Assembly (NCBI GenBank): GCA_963556145.1
Contig: OY744462.1
Span: forward strand, 2,852,001 to 2,916,000
Direction of reading: 5' to 3'
Origin: Hygrocybe punicea
Taxonomy: Eukaryota > Basidiomycota > Agaricomycetes > Agaricales > Hygrophoraceae
Length of the DNA: 64,000 nucleotides
Below, piece after piece: positions 37,892 to 58,597 of the stretch (the stretch's first letter is position 1; each line of letters opens with the position of its first letter). Below the pieces are notes generated by a model. That model did no database searches, was not told the origin of the DNA, and saw only the letters and a program-made list of their open reading frames with translations. The position numbers and the translations under genes are program-made.

Positions 37892-40221
37892 ATGAACAAC
37901 GTCGTTGGGACGGCATTAGGTGCCTTAGAGATTGCGGGATCCCTCTGCGGTGTACCATATGTTGGTGCTGCCGCCATTGTGCTCAAGGACATCGTCAAGT
38001 GCTGTGATCAAGTGGCCGTACAGAAGGTGAACGTTGACTGCTGTGATCAATTCGTTTGAAAAATGAAACTTTGCGACATACCGAATCAGCGAAAGTCCCA
38101 GCAATTGGTCAATAGATGCACCCAGCTCTTGCTTGCATTGAGGGATCAGACATCGAGATTGGAATGCACTGAACTGTTGCAAGCTGTGGATGAAGTTACG
38201 AAGTATGTGACCCGACCCTCAGTGATCACGCAGAGATTTTCCGAATAACAGTCACTTGCTTGGTTGTCAGCTTATTAGAGAGGGTTCACAAACGGGTCAG
38301 GTTGTGGTCAGAATATAATCGAGTCAAGTCATTCGGTGAGCGCAGCAAATCACAGAGTCACATTCTATTTATCACTCCTTCAGTTAAAAACAAGGAAATA
38401 GAAGAGGGCTTGGATCAATGTAACATCGAACTGAACAATGCTATGCATGTATTCCAAGTAAGTAGAGTCTTCTTTTGAGTTTGCAAATACTTGGCGTGAT
38501 ATGTCCTTCAGATCAACGCCCACATTTTATTACATCAGTATCAACGCGAGTCCACGGAAAGCTTCCTAAGCAACACGGCCGAAATGAGAGAGTTGCTCTA
38601 TCAAATCTTAACCAGTCAGCAAGAAATGCGTAGTGTCGCTGAGATGCAACGTGCCGGTGAACATGTAGCAGAACCCATCATGGCAGCTGGTCAACTCGTG
38701 AGTTTCACCTGTCAGTACTTCGAGTTTCTAATCAATTCAACTTGCGTAAGGAAATGCGCCAGTTGCGGGAAGATACCACTGGTCAGGAACCGATTTTCTC
38801 AAATTCCAAGAATTTCTCTCCGTTGCCGAAACCTTGTGACGGTGAACGGTATCTCCAGTACCAACGTGGGCTGATAAAATTGCACCGCACCACCGGTATA
38901 CCTCCCACCGTCAAAAAACTAAACGGAGAGATCACCAAGCTGGGTGACCTTGCGATCGCTGGAGGGACCTATAGCGACATTTGGCTCGGAATGTGGCTGG
39001 GTGAGAAGAAAGCAAGTGTTACTCGGGATGATTTGTGAGTTAGATCTGACTCTATGAGCAGGTTGCCTTAAAGGCTCTCCGTAACATCAAAGCCTCAGAT
39101 TCCAAGGCGCAAAGAGTTTGTCCACCTCCCTTCTTTGCCACATCTTTCTGAAAATGTACATTTACAGCGGTTTGATCAGGAAATCAATGTCTGGGCACAC
39201 CTCGGACACGAACATATTTTACCGTTTTATGGTATCGTGACGGATCTTGGACAGCACATACATACGGTAAATAGACATGCCCTTTTATTCCTCAGATATC
39301 TCACAAGAGTCTGCAGGTTTCCCCTTGGCAAGAGCATGGGAATGTACTCGAGTGAACCCAATTACTCAGTTTGATGTTTCAGATGCTTAGTACATTGCAT
39401 GGTTAGATATGTCAAATCCAACAAAGAGGCGAACCGATTATATTTAGTAAGTAAAACTTTACGATTATGGAATAGAAAACTCAAGATTCCTTCGAGTTAT
39501 CTGGGGCTGCGCAAGGACTCGGCTATTTGCATACTACGTGCCAAGTAATTCATGGAAATGGTACGTCGTTATTTTCTAACAGGCATTCTCCCCATTAAGT
39601 CGCACTACAGTGAAATGCGTGAGATTTCAACCAAATTCGACTCACATGAATAGTTGACGGTGTGCTTTTTCGCAAGGCCAACATACTTGTATCGGCGGCT
39701 GTAAGCAGGCTCATATGCTGACGTTGCCGGCCGGATTCTTACCCATTAATCAGGGAGAAGCTTGTGTCTGTGACTTTGGAATGTCGAAGGTTATAGAGGA
39801 GGTTACAGAAAAAACAGCATCCGCGACACTGACAGCGGGCGGCTCCGCTCGGTGGCTCGCTCCAGAGCTGATTGAAGGCACCATCTCATCACCCACGATG
39901 GCAGCCGACACGTATTCTTATGCCATGGCTATCCTCGAATTACTCACCATGAAGCATCCGTATGCTCATCGAAAGCGAGACGCATCCGTTATCCATGACA
40001 TTGTAATATTGAAAAGGACACCGCCGCGACCGCAGGATCCGAACTCGCGACAATGGTTAACGGATAGTTTGTGGACACTAATGCAAGAATGCTGGTGTCC
40101 TCATGCGGGCAATCGTCCTCTGATGAACCAGGTTGCTGCTCGAATGGAAGCGATGGAACATGATGTGAGCATGCAAACGTTGGCAAGATTTGATCCGGTG
40201 AACGCAGAGGTGATGCGATAA
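37892..40221 (+). CDS. Kinase-like protein with MLKL-type N-terminal helical domain (possible pseudokinase)
   Basis: ATG 37892 opens MNNVVGTALGALEIAGSLCG. The first about 200 residues are helices resembling the four-helix-bundle domain of MLKL and fungal relatives (AAIVLKDIVKCCDQVAVQK, LLERVHKRVRLWSEYNRVKS). A tyrosine-kinase-like domain follows: glycine loop AIAGGTYSDIWLG, catalytic Lys in VALKALRNIK, VIHGNVKCANILV in place of HRD, intact CDFGMSKV, and ARWLAPELIEG. The catalytic Asp is Asn (codon AAT, 39557-39559), so phosphotransfer may be lost. About a dozen introns, one apparently GC-AG (39012-39061). Such architectures act in signalling or regulated cell death in some fungi; that role here is inference. 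Confidence 0.82.
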
Positions 40222-42309
40222 ACCGCCAGAATAAGCTCCCCAGAAAACGGGCTGCTCAGTACCGAATACGTTTGGAGATCAAGGCCGCAGATGACAATGT
40301 GTGGTTACCAATACCTGAGAATAGTCTTACCTAGTGTTACCCGCAGTGTAAATTCAGTTCGGCAGTCGGCCTGTAACAACGAGATCTTGGATAAATAGGG
40401 GGAAGGTGTTGGAGTAACAACTGCAATGTTTGTCAGTGGCACAACAACGCAACCTTTATTACTTGAATTCAATTCACTCTTTCTCGAACATGTACGCAAC
40501 ACGACTGTGGATAGAAGAGCGCGAGTCATCGGAGAACCAAGCCTTGTCGTTAGCGGCTTTTCCCCCGAATTAGGTCCGACAGAACGGGGTGCAGCCAAAG
40601 GAACGGTAGACTTTTAAGAGGCGAAACCACAACACTGGTGCATATGACTGACAATACGCGCTAGAACATGCTTGTTTTGTTTTACGAGCAGGCCTAGGAC
40701 CTATGCCTGGAATGTCTTCATGCGGATCGTTTGGACCTCGGAAATCTTGAAAATTCTAAGAAGGAAAAACTGCACGACGGGATGGAATAGGTGTGGAAAA
40801 GGAATACTCAGCGGCGTCAAAGTGGGCAGAACAGTATGCATCAGGTGTGCATTAGGCTCACCTTCTGATGAGCTAAGAGTCATTCATGGGCAATTTAGGA
40901 ATAACACCCATCACGGGCAGTGAGGGGCCGCTGTTGTACAATGGACGAAGACCTGCAAGACACTACACCAGCGGTCGCAAGTTCAGCGAATCCACTTGAA
41001 ATACCGTTCTAGCTTGCGGAAAACCACACATTCCACCTTCATGCAATAATGTCAGGCGCAGGTTCACCGACCTGAAGCTGAACAGGGATGAGTCAAGAAT
41101 CCTTCTTCGCCTTCCGGATATAAATTGCCAGAAGCCTCGACGGGAAGAAATCTTATATTCGGGAACAAAATGAACAAACACTAAGCCCCTATTGCGCGGA
41201 TAGGAATACCTGCATGAAAGAATGACCCACGACATTGACAGTCACTCGGTCCGTCTAGTCGGTCAGAGGCTTTGATAATTTATGTTCGAACTGAACACTC
41301 AACCAACAATTATACAGCGGGTGGGTGATTCCGACTCGCATACCGCGTCCCCATCAATCCTGCATCTCGCCTGTATCAATACAATCTAAGCCATTGGATA
41401 ATTAGCGCCATTGCTTATCGATGAGTGTGCTTTCACCTTTCAACGTGTCACAAGTTCCCGCATATTTTCACGCACTCCTAATAGGATTCGAACGGAACTT
41501 CGAAATAGCCCTTGTAACCCTTGTCAAAGGTCAATACGGACGTCACGCATCACCATTTAAATGTCGCCTGAGGTCCGCGGTAAGGAATTTCGGATTGAAT
41601 ACGGATGTTTGAGAAACATTCAATGGCACCGATCCCGTCGACGATGACGGAAGACAATAGTGGCCACGACTGCGCCCCATACGATACGTCGGAAATATTC
41701 TTCATATCACGGAAGAAACTGTACTTGTGCGCGGTGAGGGATTGGGACACTTGCCGAGCCTCAGTCGGTCAACACGTTCAGGTTTATCTCGCAGCCTATT
41801 ACAGGGTCTTAGAACATTGATATTGTTGGCCGGGTAATAGTCGGCCTAGCACCATCGATATTCGACCCAAGACATTGTGCATGGAATCCATACGTCGGCC
41901 ATGAATGTAGCATGCATGAAGAAGTAAGGATTTATCACGTTTCTGTTGCACGTCGACTCCAGCCCATCCTCCCGAAAGCTCAAACGGCGCCATTTTCGTC
42001 GTTCAAAGCGGAGCTTTTACATTGAAGTCGAATTCAGCGATCTTTCCAAATAAATTGCCTAGACTCCTTGCTAATGCCCTCACTTGGAAATTCCCTCACT
42101 TCGACATTCATTCCTGATTTACATTGAACTTATGGTCATAATACCGACAGCGGATTATTGAATAAAGGGCAAATCATCTGGATTCCCACTAACTAGGAAC
42201 ACATGAGGCAAAACAAAATGAAGATGCAGACAGCAGAAGTTGTACAAAAACCAGGAAGAATGGAAGTAGAACAGACCAAAAAATGAGTGTACATACAGAA
42301 AACTTCAAC
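40222..42309. other. Gene-poor stretch of 2.1 kb
   Basis: Only short open frames (for example 40426-40617 on the plus strand) without recognised motifs or plausible splice partners. No transposon termini or repeats were found by eye. 42160-42300 would be the 3' flank of the zinc-cluster gene. Confidence 0.5.
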
Positions 42310-43222
42310 TCAACCAGACTTCTCCCCACTTCCCTCATCACCCCCACTATGATCCCTCAACCCACCCAGATCACTAGAGCTTCCGGCGGAAGGTGGCTTG
42401 TGGTATATTGGTGCATATGTAGCATAGTGTGGACCAGGAAGTGAAATCTGTCCATCTGCCCTGTGCATCATATATGGTGGGTAGGGTTGTGCATACGGAG
42501 CAAGAAATGTGGTAGGATAGAAGTGGGGATGTGGGGATGGATATCCCTGATTCTCTCCTTCTTGACCTCCATGAGACTGTGAGGGGTGGGGTGGGACTGG
42601 TACGTAGATTGGGGGGTAATAGGCACCCTCACCAGGTTTAGGACCTGAAGGAGAGGAGTACTGGCCATAAAAACTGGGGTACGCCACTGGTCCCATAAAC
42701 GGCATTGGTGGGGACCCACCGGTCACGGGCATCCCGTTGGGGATGGGTATGCCCTGCTGTACGGGCACGTCAATTTGCTCGACGTTGTTGCCTGTGCGAT
42801 CTCAACAGAATCAGACACGGTCACTCCACAGGTCGCAACAGTCGGAGACGATGATAAAATGGCGACTTACCCTTTCCATCGCGCTTCTTGTAAGGTCCCC
42901 TCTTAATCCCCTTTTTCCTCTCCTTCCTTTGCGAATCGACGCACTCTTCGGCAACGCTATATTTTACACAGCGGAGGCAGGGTCTGGCGTCGTCGCATTT
43001 CTTGCAAGCCTTTTGGCAATTTGTGCACGCATTCTTGACTTGTCTTCGTTTGGAGCGGAGGGAGGGTTGGGTCGGAACGAGACCCGGAGGGAAAGGATAC
43101 ATGTGCATCGGCATTCCAGAGTAACTGACGGGATGCATGGTCATGGAAGGCTGTACAGAATCATTCGATGGGGAGTCCTGAGTTTCGTCGCCATCCGGAC
43201 TCTTGTCATCTGCCGAAGCCAT
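42310..43222 (-). CDS. Zn(II)2Cys6 transcription factor, 277 aa
   Basis: Two exons, 42871-43222 and 42310-42791, join in phase across a 79-nt intron (gtaagtcgcc...atcgcacag). ATG 43222 gives MASADDKSPDGDETQDSPSN. The DNA-binding cluster is ACTNCQKACKKCDD, then CLRCVKY, then a final Cys (C-x2-C-x6-C-x5-C-x2-C-x8-C), followed by a very basic RKERKKGIKRGPYKKR. The second exon is Pro/Tyr/Gly-rich and probably disordered, and ends with an acidic Ser/Gly tail. There is no fungal-specific middle homology domain, so it is a short regulator. Similar short cluster proteins are common in basidiomycetes. Target genes unknown. Confidence 0.88.
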
Positions 43223-44351
43223 GTCGTCGGCAGGTGAACGGGAAAATTAAAGATGAAGTCGCGTCCAGAGAGCTACCAGAGGAACGACCGATCTGTAGAG
43301 AAAAAGGCCATGCGGTGGCATGGTCAGCAAAAATGCGAGTAAGAGAAGAGAGACAAAAGTTGCTGAGCTAGATTACCTCGCTGACCGAGTAAGTCGGACT
43401 CGACTGGACCAGTGCTGAGTTGAGAATGAACTGAGTTGGCGACTGAGTCGTCTGAGTTGAAGAGGACGACGTGGTCGCGGCGATGACACTTGAAAGTTTG
43501 GGAAAAATTTAAGGTGATGTCTTATTTGGACAAGCGGCGACACAGCACACAACCGTTCAAGTTGAGGCCGCCATTTTACGTTTTCGACGGTTCACGATAC
43601 TGGCTTTTGCTGGTTCGTTCACCCTCTGGTTATCCCCAGAGACTCCGCGTGCATGCTTTCCAACACCGCGAGCGTACTTAACGAAAAGAGAGCCCAGCAA
43701 ATTCCTTTGTCTGAATCTCTGTAGCATTGTTCATGGGAAGCCATGTCTCGAAGATGGCTGCTGGACTGGTACTCGTGAGCAAAAGAGACCTACTAAAGTC
43801 TAAAGCGACAAAAGCGTGAGAGGACATCCCTACGACCTACTACGTCTAATGGATGAACGCTGAGCGCTGAGCGCTGAGCAGCTGTGCATATACGAAGGCA
43901 TGATAGCCAGTTCCCAGCATGGTTTTTGTGCGTCTGACATGGAAGTTGATTTGCGCGCAAGTTCATAGAACGTTCAGGATTTACATCTAAAGTTGTCCAA
44001 TTCTGCGATGGAGCTAAAATTCACACCGCCAGTACTAGTGGAAAAAAACTGCTTTTTTGCAAGTTTGCTTACTGTGATGCTCGAGAGCGTATCACTTGGC
44101 GATGGGATCCTGATACAGTAGCTGGCCACGTAAATTTATCGCAGAGCGATCCGCTGCCAGTGCCACCAATCACAAATAGAGCCAAAGCTCGCACACGCAC
44201 AAGTCAACATCCACCCCCGGCCGCACGCAGTCTGCAGCTGGCTTGCTAGCATCTAGAGCGACCCTCATTAAGCGGATTTACGATCTAGCTTCCCTTGTCG
44301 TTTCTCTCCTCCTTGTGGCGTGATTTCTCTGCGTAGCGGGACTTTCACCTG
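43223..44351. other. Divergent intergenic region between the zinc-cluster gene and the DYRK kinase
   Basis: 1.13 kb. It contains repeated ctgagt/gactgagt motifs (43370-43470), a short tandem repeat of gctgagc (43860-43880) and a CCAAT on the plus strand near 44167. It probably holds both promoters and UTRs. No gene is supported. Confidence 0.5.
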
Positions 44352-50425
<6,074 letters not shown>

Positions 50426-50804
50426 GCGCTGGAGATCTGTTCTGCTTGACCTGATCTTCCTTGTCTATGACGAATTTGGAAATTACACAACTTAGACCTA
50501 TTCTCACTTCGAAGTCAAGCTGGCCTTCATACCCCCGTGGTCCACTGTATTACATCCACTTCTCGTGCTTATCTTTGCATGTCATTGTTCTCGCATCATC
50601 CCGCAATATAATCTGCATTTTCATATGGAAGCGTTCTCGGTGTCAACTGCAAAGCCAGCAGTGTTGTTGGAAGGATGTCAATATATTCTCCTTGAGCCAG
50701 GCCCTCACCCGGAAAATATGAGTGAATGGGAAAACTTGTGAATTACTTGTTGGATCACCTGTTGAATTCGAATTTGTGGCGTACCTAGAACGCTGACAAG
50801 GTTA
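50426..50804. other. Convergent intergenic region
   Basis: About 380 bp between the DYRK stop and the stop of the mitochondrial kinase. No gene seen. It should hold both 3' ends. Confidence 0.6.
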
Positions 50805-52312
50805 CTAAATGTTTGCATCACCTGCTTCGTCCAAGCACCGTAGTTTCAGAAATACATCGCTTCCTGAAGAGTCCTGTGAATCACAGAACAACAACGCTTT
50901 CGACATGCTCAGGTCAAGAGGCTTACCCCATCCGTCAAGCGAGACCAAATCGAGCGAACCTCCAAAATACCTTGAAGACTTGAATCTCAGTGATTATTAT
51001 TTGCAAAGACAACGTCACGCACTTTGAATACAATCTACTCATCGGAAGCCCATACCCTAATCCTGCAATCGTCCCGATACCCGTCTGAAGCCCTTTCCTT
51101 GTCATCTCATAAAATAGACTTCCTTGACCAACAATACCAAAACTATTCGCAGCGCCCTCCCAGATCTGTTGCTCAGTATATGGCGCATTATCGCACTCTC
51201 TGCCGCTTTCAGCTCCCCGTCCGGCCGTAGTGAACGCATAAGAGAAGATTCGAGCCATATTGTTTGGGGAAACCCCACCGCCTTGATCTCTTACTCTCAT
51301 CGACAGAAAGGTTGCGCCGGTGTCATTGCTGTCCACAGGTGGGGGCGGCGATATCGTAATTACAACAGGGGGGAGTTCTGGGTTAGAAGATTGCTGGAGT
51401 TTGTGGTGTCGCTCTACTGTCGCACGAAATGAATTTTTCAGGATTTCGGTCAAAATATATTCCAGATGGACAGGAACATAGCTGTACTACTATCAGATGA
51501 GTAAGAAGAGACTGGATAGCGACTGACGCGAAGGTAGAATGTACATGGCCGTCTATCACAATGGAAGGACTTGCACCCAGAGTTGCGTCGCAGAGTTCGC
51601 GTACAAATGACCCACACATTCTGACCATATCGGAAGGGGAGCAAGCTGTATCCACAACGCCAACATTGCCGCAATTCATCTCGGGATTTCTGATAGCCTG
51701 TGACAATGCTATATGTTGTTCTGCAATCAACCGCACAGAAATGCGGTTACGGATCGCCCCGTCCAGAAAATTGCTAATCTGTGTAGGGGACATGTAACGA
51801 GAACATTCCTGAAAGCTTCCAGATTTATCAGATCTTCGCGATGCTCAGGTTTGCTGAGAATGTTCGTACCCTTTAGCCATGATTGGTATGTCATTGGCAT
51901 GATTTTGGACGAGGGCCTCTAGCTGAGTAGCAAATGCTGCGTTCTCATCCAGGTTCTTGACTGGAGGGTACGTTGCGAGGCATCTGAAGCTCTCTCTGTA
52001 TGCACGGAGAGTATTGGCTACGTATGGATTCGTACCCACAATGAAAGGTAAAGCTTCGAGGGAGTGCAGACGGGTAGCAAGCCGACGAGGTATTTCAGCA
52101 AGAGCAAACGAAACAGATTGCAAAACAGAGTCCGGTGTTAGTGGGCGACCAAATGAGAGCAGGGTTGACAAGTTGAGAGGGCGAGGAGGATGCGTGGTGT
52201 AATGTGCGAGCAGACCAGTTATCTCTGGGGCAGCGGCTTCCGGAGCTTTTCGGTAACGACGACAGGGTAGAAATCGACAGACAGGTAATTTATCTTTCAA
52301 GTGAGACCACAT
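50805..52312 (-). CDS. Mitochondrial pyruvate/branched-chain dehydrogenase kinase family
   Basis: ATG 52312 opens MWSHLKDKLPVCRFLPCRRY, basic and plausible as a mitochondrial presequence. The N-terminal helical domain follows (LNLSTLLSFGR, IPRRLATRLHSLEALPFIVG, ISNFLDGAIRNRISVRLIAE). The GHKL ATP site has the N box HLEYILTEILKNSFRATVE, the G1 box VRDQGGGVSPNN, FSYAFTTA, and the G2 box GLGYGLPMSRLYSK. After two short introns it ends YFGGSLDLVSLDGWG, SDVFLKLRCLDEAGDANI. PDK/BCKDK enzymes inactivate their dehydrogenase by phosphorylating E1-alpha in the mitochondrial matrix. Pyruvate or branched-chain substrate cannot be decided by eye; it resembles yeast Pkp proteins. Confidence 0.88.
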
Positions 52313-52409
52313 CTTGTGGCAGAATAATGGACTTCCAGTAACCTCAGACTTATTCTAAATGCATCGACATGACCTAAGCAGTTCGGTACTTCGCTGACTT
52401 CCCTGTCGT

Positions 52410-54350
52410 TCAGTTGTAAACCTGATACAGCGGGCTGGAGCAGTCAATGAGGTCAGTGACCACTCAATATGAGTGTGCTTAGGAACGTACGTGCTGGAGA
52501 ACTTGGTGCCTTGCCGAACAACCTTTTCGACAGCGTCCAAGAAATCGCGTTCTGAAGCTACTTTACGCCTTGCTCGGATAGCAAACATGCCAGCCTAAGT
52601 TGAAAAATGAAGTTAGGCGAATGACGCGTGGAACGAGAGGCATACCTCTGTAGCCACTGACCGAAGTTCGGCTCCAGTTGTATTGGGGCAAAGACGGGCA
52701 ATAAGGTCAAACCGTATATCTCTCTCCACACTCATGCTGCAGTCTCTAAAATGAGAACTCAAAATAAGGTATAACTCAGCCAATGTTTTACCTGCGCGCA
52801 TGGATCCTAAGAATATGTGCCCGGCCTTCATTATCGGGCAATGAGAATTCCACACGTCTGTCTAGACGTCCAGGACGAAGAAGAGCAGGGTCCAGCGTAT
52901 CTGGTCTGTCGAACGAAGATTGAAGTAATGATCCTCCGGAACCGAGGCCAGATCGTACCGATTTGTTGCCATTAATACTTTGATATTTCCTCTCGGGTCG
53001 AAGCCATCCAATTGATTGATCAATTCCAACATTGTCCTCTGAACCTCGTTGTCGCCGCCGGCCCCATCGTCAAAGCGCGCGCCGCCGACTGCGTCGATTT
53101 CGTCAAAAAATATGATACATGCCTTTTTGCTTCGTGCCATCTCAAATAGCTCTCGAACCATCCGTGCACCCTCACCAACATATTTCTGGACAAGTTCCGA
53201 GCCAATTACGCGGATGAAGGTGGCGTCTGTTCGGTTGGCGACAGCACGTGCGCAAAGAGTCTTGCCTGTGCCCGGAGGCCCGTACAGAAGAACACCTTTT
53301 GGTGGGTCAATTCCAAGCTTGACAAAACGTTCGGGCTGAAAAAACGCACGATGCACAAACGACAAAGACTCTCAGAAACAAATGGCATACCGAGAGAAGG
53401 GGAGTCTCAACGACTTCGCGTAACTTTTCAATTTGTTCCTTACAACCGCCAACGTCCGAATACGTCACATCGGGTTTCTCTTCGACCTGCATCATAGTCA
53501 CAGAGGCATCTATCTTGGGTGGGAGTGGAATTTGAATTTGATACTTGGTACGGTCAACACTAGTTCGATTATAAGTAGATAATCCGGGATATTTATAAAT
53601 AACTCACCCAACTCGCATCCCCTCCTCGATGTCTTCCGGTGCCACTCGCTCGCCCAAACCAACAACGAACTTGGCAATCTGTTTGATATTAATTACATAT
53701 TTATCCTGTTCATCTGCACCCTTTTGTCCTTGAGTTGCGCCAGCTGGGTTTACCGCGCGAGCCGCTTCAGCCAATTTGAGGTCCATAGGAATGATTTTTG
53801 TACAACGGGCAACTTGTAGAGGATGCTCTTCTCCCATGCGTTGTCGGTCAGCAATAAGATCCCATAGATTTGGCGAAGCAAGCCCCGTGTCAGATTCCTT
53901 CACGCCTGAGAGCGTCTCAATCTTGGCTAGGAGTATAACGGAAATAAACTCACCAAGCTTTGCGTTGATTCGTTTCTGGATCTTTTTGATGTCTGGCTCG
54001 ATCGTCTTTAGTCGTGCGGCGTAAGGACCTTGTCCCTAAATTGTGACGGGGATCTAGAGCGTCTATGAAGGGACTTGTAGAACGTACATAGGTTTTGAGA
54101 ATTTGAATGTCGCTGTCATCCAGAGCTAAAATCCATTTAAGAGCATTCAAGTCACTGATAAAAAAATAGCCATACCAATAACTTTCTCATCCTCTTTACC
54201 GTCAGCCCTCTTCTCGTCTGCGAGTTCAGTCAGAGGACGGAAACTAGAGAGTGAGCAAACTGCATACATTTCTCCCAATCACTGCACCCCATTTTTTTTA
54301 GCGTCACAACAGCAAGTAAATGGCGAGAGAACGTACGATTTTGGCGGCAT
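52410..54350 (-). CDS. RPT1: 26S proteasome regulatory ATPase Rpt1
   Basis: ATG 54350 gives a tiny first exon (MPPKS) before an intron of about 100 nt, then [15 protein letters not shown]. Order: [33 protein letters not shown] coiled coil, [22 protein letters not shown]-fold part [40 protein letters not shown], Walker [21 protein letters not shown], Walker [21 protein letters not shown], sensor and arginine-finger region [10 protein letters not shown], and a C-terminus ending FSSTPLYQVYN. These match Rpt1 (PSMC2) throughout. It unfolds substrates in the proteasome base. It is divergent from V-ATPase A with 105 bp between the start codons. Confidence 0.95.
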
Positions 54351-54455
54351 TCTGAAGAATGGTGGTGGTGTAGTGCACAAGTAGTACGCGTCACACGGTA
54401 CTGGAACTCCGCTTACCAATAAGGGTCTGAGAGCCCGAGCGCAATCACTGAAAGC
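54351..54455. promoter_or_regulatory. Short bidirectional promoter region between RPT1 and VMA1
   Basis: Only 105 bp separate the two start codons, so both 5' UTRs and core promoters must lie here or inside first introns. It contains a ggtggtggtg run (54360-54370) and an accaat on the plus strand (54416-54421). No exact proteasome-associated control element (GGTGGCAAA) was found. Confidence 0.6.
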
Positions 54456-56841
<2,386 letters not shown>

Positions 56842-57133
56842 TGGTAATCATAATGACTTGGCAATAGTGAACCCGGTTCAAACTCTGAACCGAACCCTGA
56901 GTCTTCCAAAGGTGAAGAGGATTTGTGCACAGTTCTCTTGAAAGAGAACACACAATGAGCAGATAATTTTTGCCCCTTGTGGGATTATTCTTACTTGTGA
57001 GATGTTTTATGGTGCAGCAGCAGTTTCAACAGTGGTTGTGAGCAGATTACTGTACTGTTTTGACCAAGGGGGGGGGGAATCCTGAACTGGGGGTGGGGGG
57101 TCCGGGGGCCTTAATTTTTTTTCCAACTTGGGT

Positions 57134-57656
57134 TCAAATGTGCCCTAAAACGACAGCCCTGGTATTCATCTGGCCCTGTGGCTTGCCAAAATCTGACACC
57201 GGTCTTCGTCCATGTCGCACACTGTACCCCCCCTCTTGTCTGCTTTTCCACATGTTCGACATTGCCCATACCATGAGTTCATTCATGGACAGATCCAAGA
57301 GGTCACTGTCTACATTGCCTGAAACCTGCAAAGGTATCATGTCTGGTTCATCTACCAAAAGTAAGCACAGATTTCCGTCAGTACAACGAAGACAAATAAC
57401 AAAGTTACAATTATACACACCACTGACACGATCCCTTTCCTCTGCATCGTCAACGATGGGCATTCCTTCATTAACATTGTCTGTGGCTATGGCTCCTGCA
57501 AGAAACGTTTTCATCAAACTTCCAACATAGAGTTCAATAGCCTAGGATACACTCACCAACATCTCCTTCTTCCATTGGCACGTAACCTCTACTCTCTTCC
57601 AAAACAATGCCAGTGTCTGTTGACTGCCATATGATTCCCATCAGTTCCACAGGTAT
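57134..57656 (-). pseudogene. Unrecognised coding remnant next to the nested element
   Basis: Minus-strand frames PVELMGIIWQSTDTGIVLEE and RGYVPMEEGDV are followed by a plausible intron (gtgagtgtatcc...). MKTFLAGAIATDNVNEGMPI and LVDEPDMIPLQVSGNVDSDL come next, running toward a G-rich stretch at 57065-57110. The nested element starts at 57657, so this may be a continuation of whatever lies at 60124 onward on the same strand. I do not recognise the protein, and it does not look like a hAT C-terminal dimerisation domain. Confidence 0.35.
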
Positions 57657-58157
57657 TAGTGTTGCCGAAGTTCAGTTCAGTCTGGTTCTGACCCTTTTTG
57701 GTGGAACCGCGAACTGAACTTCGGGTCCAGTTTGGCGCATGGCCAAACCTGGACCCAGACGGCATTGAACCGTCTCACCGTGTTCGGTCTGGGTTCAGAC
57801 ACGGTCTGAAACCCAAACTGAGGTGGGCTCCCATGAGCTCTGTTGAGACTCCTCGCGAATGGCAGGCACGTATCAATAGATACGGTGCTGCATATTGCGA
57901 GGTAGATGGGTGCGGGGGAGCCCTCCGGTGTCCCCAAGGGATGTGGAGGGATGGGGGGTCTTGTCCCGTGGTCCCTGCTGGTGTAGAGACATATGTACGT
58001 ATTCACTCATTTTACCATATTCCCTATTTGTTCTATCATTTGTATGTAGTGGCTGTTGTAAATAGTCACAAACAAGAAGAGTTTGGGTTTTTATCCCAAC
58101 GACAAATGGACTTGCACAACGAATCTGCGCCTACCCCAGGCCGCGTTCACCACACCG

Positions 58158-58276
58158 GTGTTGCTGCTGCTGCTGCTGCCACTGCTGCTGCTGCTGTTGC
58201 TGCCGGCGCTGCTGCTTCTGTTGCTGCTTCTGTTGCTGCTGCCGTTGCAGTTGCTGCCGGTGCTGCTGCTGCTGTT
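58158..58276. repeat. GCT/CTG triplet tract
   Basis: Runs of gctgctgctg with interspersed gttgct and gccgg, open in several frames and giving poly-Ala or poly-Leu. Within the nested element. Confidence 0.8.
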
Positions 58277-58597
58277 ACGAGTTCTTTTAATTTATTAAAA
58301 GACTCGTTCTTTATGAGACCTGGTTCAGTGAGGGTTCGTAATTAATTAATTAATAAAGTTGATCGCCTATAGAGAATATTTTTTTGGGCAAGAGATGTGA
58401 TTCTACTTCTGATACTGGAAAATCAAATACAGTTGGGGCCATGTGTGGACAAGCTTACATAAGCAACCAAATATAGGTTGTTGCAAAAAAGACAAATTAC
58501 CTTCCAATTATATTCAAAATATTCGTACTGGTCTCAATTCTTATCAGAATCGGCTGAAAATCGAACTGCTGACTAATATTAACATTTTGGGTCAGAC

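Noticed and set aside
40426..40617. 63-codon plus-strand frame
   Set aside because: No motif, no splice partners, and length within chance in a 2-kb gene-free stretch.
41480..41500. ggattcgaac, similar to a tRNA B box on the minus strand
   Set aside because: No fitting A box, anticodon arm or acceptor pairing could be built around it.
43860..43885. Tandem gctgagc repeat as a regulatory site
   Set aside because: Three short copies only, with no known binding motif. Mentioned in the intergenic entry and nothing more.
51024..51432. Plus-strand frames opposite the mitochondrial dehydrogenase kinase
   Set aside because: Shadows of the minus-strand coding exons.
54351..54455. Proteasome-associated control element for Rpn4
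   Set aside because: Only ggtggtggtg is present, not GGTGGCAAA, and Rpn4-type control is not established for basidiomycetes.
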